From Anaerolineaceae bacterium (lineage in GTDB: Bacteria > Chloroflexota > Anaerolineae > Anaerolineales > Anaerolineaceae), in contig JAUXFJ010000134.1 in the NCBI GenBank assembly GCA_030620065.1, forward strand, positions 1-5,221: DNA of 5,221 nt. Direction: 5' to 3'. Positions within the stretch are counted from its first letter, which is position 1. Every line of letters begins with the position of its first letter. A program made the position numbers and the translations under genes. Below the pieces are notes generated by a model. It was given only the letters and a program-made list of their open reading frames with translations, did not search any database and had not been told where the DNA came from. Below, in pieces: positions 1 to 5,221 of the stretch.

Positions 1-611
1 TCCCTCATTAACTTTAACCATAAGCTGTATTCGACAACAGAATTCTTTTCTTCATTGAAGCCACCATATAACTGGATGGCTTCCCGTTTCATAAAAGTAT
101 TTTCATGAGAGATGATATTCATGGCGGATAAAGCTTTTTCGGGATTAATTCTTAAGAGATAAGTGAGGGGTATGGCAATTTTGACCCCTTTGATTTCAAC
201 CAAGAAGTTACCAGTGAGCCAAATAAGGTTTGCTTTTTTCATAAAATAAGAAGCTGCTTTTTCCAGAGAATCGTTTTTATAGTAGTAATCATCTGAATGA
301 AGGTAGTGAACAACGTCTCCTGTGGCTTCTATTGTTGCAACATTCAAGGCATTTGCTACACCCTTTGGTTGAGATTTCATGAATTTTATGCTGTAATCAT
401 TTTTATTTTGCTCGATGTATTTACTAATTATCTCCAGCGTTTTGTCAGTTGAATAAGAATCATTAATAATATGTTCGATATTCTTATAGGTCTGCCCCTG
501 AATACTGTCCAGGGATTTTTTCAAATACTTCTCGCTATTAAAAGTGCAGGTTATGATACTTATCAAGGGATAATTATTTGTTTTCATCGTTTGAATGCCA
601 TCCATATCCAT
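1..611 (-). CDS. Family 2 glycosyltransferase (GT-A fold), 3' part beyond the window
   Basis: An open frame with no stop runs off the left edge, giving about 203 residues of N-terminal sequence. Numbering from the ATG at 587, it opens with the GT2 strand PLISIITCTFNSEKYL (7-22), then INDSYSTDKT (41-50) in place of the usual DGGSTDGT nucleotide-binding loop, KGVANALNVA (75-84), and the metal/nucleotide motif HSDD (97-100). Later come SHENTFMKREA (160-170), GGFNEE (175-180) and EYSLWLKL (186-193), the region holding the family's catalytic acid. Such enzymes transfer a sugar from a nucleotide sugar, usually in the cytoplasm for surface polysaccharide or glycan assembly; donor and acceptor cannot be inferred. 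There are three in-frame ATGs (611, 605, 587) just after a TAG. I chose 611 because TAAGG lies 6 bases upstream; 587 would better match the short N-termini common in the family. Base composition is near one third G+C in the stretches I counted, lower than the transporter genes. Confidence 0.88.
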   Translation of the reverse strand, partial: MDMDGIQTMKTNNYPLISIITCTFNSEKYLKKSLDSIQGQTYKNIEHIINDSYSTDKTLEIISKYIEQNKNDYSIKFMKSQPKGVANALNVATIEATGDVVHYLHSDDYYYKNDSLEKAASYFMKKANLIWLTGNFLVEIKGVKIAIPLTYLLRINPEKALSAMNIISHENTFMKREAIQLYGGFNEEKNSVVEYSLWLKLMR

Positions 612-617
612 CTAATA

Positions 618-622
618 CCTTA
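618..622 (-). promoter_or_regulatory. Ribosome binding site of the glycosyltransferase
   Basis: TAAGG on the minus strand, with 6 bases before the ATG at 611. It favours 611 over the internal in-frame ATGs at 605 and 587. A weaker GGATGG precedes 587 by about 10 bases, so that start is not excluded. Confidence 0.45.
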
Positions 623-652
623 CAGGTTGTGATTTCATAATTCCCATTTGTA

Positions 653-693
653 TTTGCTTCTATCCCTGTAATAGCAGGATAAATGGAAGCAAA
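653..693. repeat. Imperfect inverted repeat (outer arm of a multi-hairpin region)
   Basis: TTTGCTTC at 653-660 is complementary to GAAGCAAA at 686-693. Inside it, TAT-CCTG (661-668, one bulged base) pairs with CAGGATA (675-681), around the short loop TAATAG. A four-base bulge (682-685) separates the two stem parts. The 686-693 arm is also used by the perfect hairpin at 682-719, so the two folds exclude each other. Confidence 0.5.
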
Positions 694-719
694 TTTTTTA
701 ACGAAAATTTGCTTCCATT
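682..719. repeat. Perfect 16-bp inverted repeat, 6-base loop
   Basis: AATGGAAGCAAATTTT (682-697) is followed by the loop TTAACG and the exact complement AAAATTTGCTTCCATT (704-719). It lies about 70 bases after the adaptor stop codon and about 70 bases before the glycosyltransferase start, on a transcript reading leftward. It could end or attenuate operon transcription or protect the 3' end of the mRNA. Neither strand has a clear U-run directly after the stem (leftward reads TATCCTGC, rightward ACTCTTCTC), so it is not a textbook intrinsic terminator. Confidence 0.75.
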
Positions 720-762
720 ACTCTTCTCTGATATGCACACTCAATCAAGGAAGAGTAATGGA
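714..762. repeat. 13-bp inverted repeat with extended inner stem, downstream of the adaptor gene
   Basis: TCCATTACTCTTC (714-726) is exactly complementary to GAAGAGTAATGGA (750-762). On the same axis, after two unpaired positions, TGAT (729-732) pairs with ATCA (744-747), leaving an 11-base loop. The left arm shares bases 714-719 with the neighbouring 16-bp hairpin, so both cannot form completely at once. On the leftward transcript this is the first hairpin after the adaptor stop, beginning 26 bases past it, and so is a candidate for operon 3'-end structure. Confidence 0.7.
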
Positions 763-788
763 TATTAAGAAAAACCGCAGTGATATGT

Positions 789-2129
789 TTATGGAATATT
801 GATCACAATATCAGCAGGCATACCAGGTTTAAGTTTGAGGTTGGAATTAGGCACCAGAATATCTACCGCATATACTGTGGCAAGCCGGCCTTCTACTGTT
901 TGAACATTTCGTGGGGTAAATTCAGCTTCGTCAGCTATACGGATGACCTGCCCCTGAAAAACTTCATCGGGAAAGGAATCAACCGTTATTGCCACGGATT
1001 GACCTAATTGGATTTGCCCGTACTTGTCTTCGGGGATGTATACTGTCAAACGTACTTCTTTCAATTGCCCAATAACTATCGTCACTCTTCCAGGTACGAT
1101 CATTTCGCCACCCTCAAGATTACGGGAAAGCACGATGCCATCTACCGGGGCTTTGACCACAAATTTATCCAGTTGAATCTCAAACACTTCCAGGGCTGTT
1201 TGTGCTTGCAGAAGGTTTGCTTCAGCTTGGGCAACGCCTGTTTCAGCAATTGTCACAGCGGATTCGGCTGCCTCTAATTGCAAGGATTGAACGCCGGTTT
1301 GTAATTGTGAAAATTTGTTTAGCGCATTCTCGTAGCGTCGCTGAGCTACAGCAAATCGACTTCTGGCTTCTAATACATCTTTGGCCGCTGCTGTAGTCAA
1401 AATTCGTTCATATGAGGATTGAGTGGCATCAAGTTCTGAGCTAGCCTCGTCAAACAGATCCTGAGCAATATCCTCTAAGGCTTCATTCTCGTCGGCATTT
1501 TTAGCCTGCTCCAATGTAACCTCAGAAATTTGATAAGCCGCTTGAGCCTTGGCCAGCCGCTCTTCTACCGTAATCAAATCTGAACTTCTGTTGTCTTCTA
1601 AAACAGTTTCTAGATTATTCAATTCAATCCTTAATGCTTCTTCAGCTGCCTGAACTTCTTGGTCTACCGCAGCCAAGTTTTCGTTATCAGTGAAATACCA
1701 AATAGGCATATTAAAATCATCTGGTTGGCTTTCCTGCCAAACAGAGTCAACTGTTAATTGCTTTTGTTGACGAACTCCTTGAAGAGTCATCTCCAGTTGA
1801 AGCTCAACTGCTGCCAACTGTGCATTCGCCGATTCGATAGCTGCCTTGGCCACGTCGACCATTGCGATAGCCTGGTCGTATTGGGCCTGAAGCAGGGTGT
1901 TATCAATTCGGAAAAGGACATCTCCCGCTTTGACAGATTCTCCTTCCTCAACTTTAATTTCCTGTACAATGCCCCCAACTTCAGGTGCAATGTCAACTTG
2001 TAAGGCTGTAATCCTCCCCGAGGCATGTAAATCACCATTGTCGTTTCCGTTAATTGTCAACCCGCTGCAAGCAGTAACGGATAACACAAATAATCCACTA
2101 AACAGCCAAAGTACTTTTTTGTTTTTCAT
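789..2129 (-). CDS. HlyD/YbhG-type efflux adaptor, predicted lipoprotein, with extended helical hairpin
   Basis: This 446-residue protein should be the adaptor (membrane fusion protein) of the pump, outside the cytoplasmic membrane. Its N-terminus has Lys residues, a hydrophobic core and a lipobox ending VTAC, so cleavage and lipid attachment at Cys21 are predicted; +2 is Ser. The first half of the lipoyl-like domain spans about 38-78 (PEVGGIVQEIKVEEGESV at 49-66) and the second half about 322-352 (VKAPVDGIV at 325-333). Between them lies a long, Ala/Glu/Gln-rich helical section (about 80-320), interrupted near 128-152 by a Pro- and aromatic-rich stretch including MPIWYFTDNE. The C-terminal beta-barrel (about 356-446) has AEFTPRNVQT (402-411), as I recall from YbhG-like adaptors, and ends KPGMPADIVINIP. 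It is longer than the roughly 330 residues usual for YbhG. GGAG lies 8 bases before the ATG, and the permease ends 59 bp upstream. The family is secure; the substrate is unknown. Confidence 0.93.
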   Translation of the reverse strand: MKNKKVLWLFSGLFVLSVTACSGLTINGNDNGDLHASGRITALQVDIAPEVGGIVQEIKVEEGESVKAGDVLFRIDNTLLQAQYDQAIAMVDVAKAAIESANAQLAAVELQLEMTLQGVRQQKQLTVDSVWQESQPDDFNMPIWYFTDNENLAAVDQEVQAAEEALRIELNNLETVLEDNRSSDLITVEERLAKAQAAYQISEVTLEQAKNADENEALEDIAQDLFDEASSELDATQSSYERILTTAAAKDVLEARSRFAVAQRRYENALNKFSQLQTGVQSLQLEAAESAVTIAETGVAQAEANLLQAQTALEVFEIQLDKFVVKAPVDGIVLSRNLEGGEMIVPGRVTIVIGQLKEVRLTVYIPEDKYGQIQLGQSVAITVDSFPDEVFQGQVIRIADEAEFTPRNVQTVEGRLATVYAVDILVPNSNLKLKPGMPADIVINIP

Positions 2130-2188
2130 TTTCGATTCTCCATATAATTTTCATGTTAGAAATGATTAAAATTCTTGTTATCTTTAGG

Positions 2189-3316
2189 TTAGTCAACGCG
2201 TTTCCGGAAGAGAATGACGCTCAAAAAGAATACAACGAGACTAAACACAGCCATTGGCCAAATCCAGGGCCACAAGTAAGTTATTCCAACACCTTTGGAA
2301 ATGATGCCGCGCACGATTTCAAGATAATAGGTTACTGGAAGCAAAAAACCTGAATAATAAGCCAGTCGCGGCATATTGTATCTAGGCACGAACAAACCAG
2401 ACAGGATAAATGCTGGAATCATGATAAACGAAGCAATGTACATAGCCTGCATTTGGTTAGTAGAGATATTGGAGATGAGCACACCTAATCCTAGAGAGCC
2501 TAGAAGGAAAATCAAGCTCAGCCCGAAGAGGAGGGGAATGCTGCCCGCAACAGGAACGTCAAACCAAAACACCCCAACGCCAACTGTTAACGCAACATTA
2601 ATCAAAGCAACTGCAACAAAGGGTAAAATTTTTCCCAGCATCAACTCCCATGACTTAATCGGCGTTACGATCAACTGCTCTAAGGTACCTTGTTCCCTTT
2701 CCCTCACAATTGCGAAGGCAGTTAACAACAAAGATTGGATTTGCAGGATGATTGCTACCAAACCAGGTATCCAAAAATCCATTCTCTTCATGTTGGGATT
2801 GTATAAAAAGCGTATCCGGGCATCGATGGGAAGCTTGAAATTAATGCTCCCCATCCGTTTACTCAAGTTCTCAATAAAAATTTCTTGAGCTGCTGCTTGG
2901 CTGATTGTTTCTGCTGCTAATTGGGCTGTCTGGGCAATCATTGGATTGGAGCCATCAATATAAAATTGAACTGGGCTGGACCCGCCAGTATCTATCTCTC
3001 TCCCAAAATCTTCTGGAATTATTATCCCCGTTTTTACTTCGCCATCATCGATCAATTCCAAAAGCTCTTTTTCATTTTTAACATCATGGGTTATTTCAAA
3101 GAATCCGCTAATCCAATAACGATCGATAAACCTTTGGCTTGCTTCGGATTTTGACAGATCGACCAGCGCCAAAGGAATATCCTCAATTTCAGACGTTACC
3201 GCATATCCAAGTAAAAGTAACATCATCACCGGCATAACAATGACCAAACTTAAAGTTTTTGGGTCACGGATGATGTGAATGAGTTCCTTGCGCATTATGG
3301 TCAACATTCGCTTCAT
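2189..3316 (-). CDS. ABC-2 type transporter permease, YbhS/YbhR-like
   Basis: This 375-residue membrane protein forms the transmembrane path of the exporter. After a cytoplasmic start with RKELIHIIRDPK (9-20) comes the first membrane helix (about 21-41). A large extracytoplasmic domain follows (about 43-180), then five further hydrophobic segments near 183-204, 229-251, 258-281, 290-310 and 350-371. The motif VREREQGTLEQLIVTPI (204-220), after the second helix, is the conserved cytoplasmic element of this family and probably contacts the ATPases. Length and layout match ABC2_membrane_3 permeases such as E. coli YbhS and YhhJ. The start overlaps the stop of the upstream ATPase gene as ATGA, and AAGGAG stands 7 bases before it (3324-3329), so coupled translation is likely. 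No second permease is in the window: this one may act as a homodimer or pair with a product encoded further right. Confidence 0.93.
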   Translation of the reverse strand: MKRMLTIMRKELIHIIRDPKTLSLVIVMPVMMLLLLGYAVTSEIEDIPLALVDLSKSEASQRFIDRYWISGFFEITHDVKNEKELLELIDDGEVKTGIIIPEDFGREIDTGGSSPVQFYIDGSNPMIAQTAQLAAETISQAAAQEIFIENLSKRMGSINFKLPIDARIRFLYNPNMKRMDFWIPGLVAIILQIQSLLLTAFAIVREREQGTLEQLIVTPIKSWELMLGKILPFVAVALINVALTVGVGVFWFDVPVAGSIPLLFGLSLIFLLGSLGLGVLISNISTNQMQAMYIASFIMIPAFILSGLFVPRYNMPRLAYYSGFLLPVTYYLEIVRGIISKGVGITYLWPWIWPMAVFSLVVFFLSVILFRKRVD

Positions 3317-4284
3317 AGTATTTCTCCTTCAATATTGAATTCAGCGCGTACAAGAGCTCGCCGCTTAGATTTGATCATGTTGACAAAGACATCTTCAAGA
3401 GAAGGTAAAATTTCCCCAATTCTGTTTACAACAACACCTTCTCTCTGCAACTTTCGCCGGATCTGTTTTGTTAAAGCTTGTTTCTCAATCGTCACATGAA
3501 TCAAAGCGCCATACAAAGCAGCTTCTAGTACACCCGATATTTCATTTATTAGCAGCAACGCCTTCCCCGGTGACTCGCAATCTATTTCTACGAGTATGTC
3601 TTTATAACTTTCTTTAAGCGTATCAGGGTCATCAAGGGCAATCAGTTTCGATCGGTACATCATCCCAATATTATTGCAGAATTCTGCCTCATCCATATAA
3701 TGGGTTGTAGCGAGTACGCTGACGCCTTGGCCGGCAAGCTCGTAGATCAACTTCCAGAATTCCCGCCTGGAAATCGGATCAACGCCCGCTGTGGGTTCAT
3801 CAAGGAACAGAATTGGCGGATTATGAACAATGGCGCACGCTAGAGCCAACCGCTGACGCCAGGCACCGGACAAATTGGAAGTCAGTGACCTTCTGTGATT
3901 TTCCAGCCCCGCCATTTCAATTAATTCATTAATCCTGGTTTCTCGGTGTTTGTTGGAAAGGCCATAAAGTCTGGCATAAAAATCCAGGTTTTCATAAGCG
4001 GTCAGGTCATTGTAAAGAGAGAACTGTTGGGACATATATCCGATCTTGGTCTTGATTTCTTCAGGTTGTGATGATATCTGATGACCCATCACTTTTGCGT
4101 CTCCAGTTGTGGGGCTGATCAGACCACAAAGCATCCGGATAGTAGTGGTTTTCCCAGCGCCATTTGGCCCTAATAACCCAAAGATTTCTCCCTTGGGGAT
4201 CGTGAAGCTTACCTGATCAACCGCAGTGAAGTCTCCGAATTTTTTTGTTAGTTTGTTGACAACAATAGCATTTTCAACCTTCAT
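3313..4284 (-). CDS. ABC transporter ATP-binding subunit B (equivalent to the C-terminal half of YbhF)
   Basis: This 323-residue cytoplasmic ATPase should power the pump with the preceding ATPase. Visible elements are Walker A GPNGAGKT (39-46), the Q-loop Gln86 in YMSQQFSLY, Walker B ILFLDE (158-163) with catalytic Glu163, the D-loop GVD (167-169) and the H-loop His195 in TTHYMDEAE. The signature motif is unusual: LSGAW (138-142), where LSGGQ is expected. The C-terminal part after about 225 is the accessory region common in drug-export ATPases and ends with a PSLEDVF motif (294-300). VNKLTKKFGDFTA near the start resembles the C-terminal half of YbhF. I chose the ATG at 4284, which fits the family N-terminus and has GGAG 6 bases upstream. 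The same frame stays open up to 4446, but that part lies inside the upstream gene and is not ATPase-like. The gene overlaps the upstream ATPase by 11 bp and the permease by 4 bp. Confidence 0.95.
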   Translation of the reverse strand: MKVENAIVVNKLTKKFGDFTAVDQVSFTIPKGEIFGLLGPNGAGKTTTIRMLCGLISPTTGDAKVMGHQISSQPEEIKTKIGYMSQQFSLYNDLTAYENLDFYARLYGLSNKHRETRINELIEMAGLENHRRSLTSNLSGAWRQRLALACAIVHNPPILFLDEPTAGVDPISRREFWKLIYELAGQGVSVLATTHYMDEAEFCNNIGMMYRSKLIALDDPDTLKESYKDILVEIDCESPGKALLLINEISGVLEAALYGALIHVTIEKQALTKQIRRKLQREGVVVNRIGEILPSLEDVFVNMIKSKRRALVRAEFNIEGEIL

Positions 4285-5215
4285 TTTCAGCTCCACTAGA
4301 TTCGACCAAGTGAATAAACACATCATCCATGATGGGTTTGGCTCGTCTAAGAATGCGAATCTCTCCATCGGTCTTTTTGAAAGCTGACCAGAGTTTCTTC
4401 TCAACCCTATCAGGCTCTTCAACTGCCATCCGGATTCGATCCCCAACCGGCCGCCAACCTAAAATCCCGTCGGTAGAATTTATTACCTGACGTGTTATCC
4501 GTCGTGGTCGGGCGACGATTTCCATCATTTGATAGGGAAGCTGTGCGGTTAATTCTTGAGGGGAACCCATGGTGAGGATCTGTCCTTCGTTAAGAATTCC
4601 AACCTTATGGCACCGCTCCGCTTCATCCATGTATGGTGTACTCACAAGGACAGTAACACCCAGGAGGAGCACATCAGAAATGATCTGCCAAAGTTCCCGG
4701 CGTGAAACGGGATCAACCCCTGTTGTTGGTTCATCCAACAACAACACTTCGGGGTCATGGATAAGAGCACAGGCCAAAGCCAGTTTTTTACGCATGCCGC
4801 CTGATAAATGTTCGCTGCGTCGTTTCTGGAATCTATCTAGCCTGCTAAAGGCTAATAGTTCTCCAATCCGCTCTTTCTTGCGTTTTCCCGAAACTGCTTG
4901 AATATCAGCAAAGAAATCCAGGTTCTCTATTACTGTCAGATCTGGGTATAAACTGAAGGCTTGGGGCATGTAACCGATAAGTAAACGGGCATCTTCCGGT
5001 TGGCTATCGACATCAAACCCCCCAATTTTTGCAAATCCGGAGCTTGGTTTCATGGCTGTCGACAAGATCCGAATAGTGGTGGTCTTTCCTGCACCATCCG
5101 GTCCGATCAATCCGAAAAGTTCCCCCTTTCCTATGCCCAGGTTAATATCCTTCAGGGCAGTAACATCCCCGTAGGATTTTGAAATATTTCGGATATCAAC
5201 AGATAATTCTTTCAT
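4274..5215 (-). CDS. ABC transporter ATP-binding subunit A (equivalent to the N-terminal half of YbhF)
   Basis: This 313-residue cytoplasmic ATPase is the first pump gene visible in the window. Walker A reads GPDGAGKT (38-45), with Asp where Asn is commonest; I recall the same Asp in the N-terminal half of E. coli YbhF. Next come the Q-loop Gln85 in YMPQAFSLY, the signature LSGGM (137-141), Walker B VLLLDE (157-162) with catalytic Glu162, and the D-loop GVD (166-168). The H-loop reads STPYMDEAE, so Pro194 replaces the switch histidine. After about 225 there is a C-terminal accessory region ending KPIMDDVF (293-300). It probably forms a heterodimer with subunit B. The ATG is 6 bases from the window edge, so its ribosome binding site and promoter are not visible. 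The start is placed by the family N-terminus (KELSVDIRNISKSYG). An upstream gene in the same operon, such as a regulator or second permease, is possible but unseen. Confidence 0.95.
   Translation of the reverse strand: MKELSVDIRNISKSYGDVTALKDINLGIGKGELFGLIGPDGAGKTTTIRILSTAMKPSSGFAKIGGFDVDSQPEDARLLIGYMPQAFSLYPDLTVIENLDFFADIQAVSGKRKKERIGELLAFSRLDRFQKRRSEHLSGGMRKKLALACALIHDPEVLLLDEPTTGVDPVSRRELWQIISDVLLLGVTVLVSTPYMDEAERCHKVGILNEGQILTMGSPQELTAQLPYQMMEIVARPRRITRQVINSTDGILGWRPVGDRIRMAVEEPDRVEKKLWSAFKKTDGEIRILRRAKPIMDDVFIHLVESSGAENEG
4291..4294 (-). promoter_or_regulatory. Ribosome binding site deciding the subunit B start
   Basis: GGAG on the minus strand, 6 bases before the ATG at 4284 and inside the last codons of subunit A. 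It supports the 323-residue product over the long upstream extension of the same frame, and suggests that terminating and initiating ribosomes are coupled across the 11-bp overlap. Confidence 0.7.
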
Positions 5216-5221
5216 ATCACA

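Noticed and set aside
682..719. Perfect hairpin as a standard rho-independent terminator
   Set aside because: No U-run follows the stem on either strand and the stem base is A+T-rich. I kept it as an inverted repeat with possible 3'-end function.
612..788. Promoter for the glycosyltransferase in the gap
   Set aside because: I looked for a paired -35/-10 on the minus strand. TTGATT and TTGCTT occur, but no good -10 at 16-18 bases follows either, so none can be supported.
612..788. Insertion sequence, tRNA or small protein gene in the gap
   Set aside because: There is no transposase fragment, target duplication or cloverleaf, and the inverted repeats enclose no credible open frame.
780..1396. 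Several short plus-strand open frames opposite the adaptor gene
   Set aside because: They overlap one another and the strongly supported adaptor gene, and none has a domain or convincing ribosome binding site.
2376..2888. 170-residue open frame on the plus strand
   Set aside because: It is antisense to the well-supported permease. Its translation shows no recognisable domain and looks like a mirror of hydrophobic codons.
4285..4446. 54-residue N-terminal extension of ATPase subunit B to an ATG at 4446
   Set aside because: It lies entirely inside the coding end of subunit A in another frame and does not resemble ATPase sequence. The ATG at 4284 gives the family N-terminus and has GGAG at the right spacing.
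4569..4901. 110-residue open frame on the plus strand
   Set aside because: It is antisense to the conserved core of ATPase subunit A, with no family features.

Overview
The window holds the last four genes of what looks like one minus-strand operon for an ABC-2-type efflux pump. Downstream lies a short gap full of overlapping inverted repeats, then the first part of a glycosyltransferase gene on the same strand that runs off the left edge. In transcription order (right to left) the genes are: ATP-binding subunit A (4274-5215), ATP-binding subunit B (3313-4284), ABC-2 permease (2189-3316), HlyD-type periplasmic adaptor predicted to be a lipoprotein (789-2129), and the family 2 glycosyltransferase (1-611, incomplete).

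The pump genes resemble the E. coli ybhGFSR type. The two ATPases correspond to the N- and C-terminal halves of the double-domain YbhF, here encoded as two proteins. Their genes overlap by 11 bp, the second ATPase and the permease share ATGA, and the adaptor follows after a 59-bp gap with its own ribosome binding site. The likely machine is an ATPase heterodimer under an ABC-2 membrane channel, with the adaptor carrying the substrate outward. The substrate cannot be read from the sequence. Only one permease gene is visible; a second may lie to the right of the window or the single one may form a homodimer.

The most informative observation is that the two ATPases are degenerate in complementary ways. 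Subunit A has lost the H-loop histidine (Pro194) but keeps LSGGM. Subunit B keeps the H-loop histidine (His195) but has LSGAW instead of LSGGQ. In a head-to-tail dimer both defects fall in the same composite nucleotide site, which predicts one weak and one competent ATP site.

The organism is a bacterium of moderate G+C that uses normal Shine-Dalgarno sites. A lipoprotein adaptor with a long helical hairpin would fit several phyla (I lean weakly to Chloroflexota/Anaerolineae or another environmental lineage), but nothing here fixes the taxonomy. The glycosyltransferase end is visibly more A+T-rich than the pump genes, suggesting a junction with a surface-polysaccharide region of different history. 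This is mostly a recognisable transporter region; I see no phage, IS, CRISPR, tRNA or rRNA.
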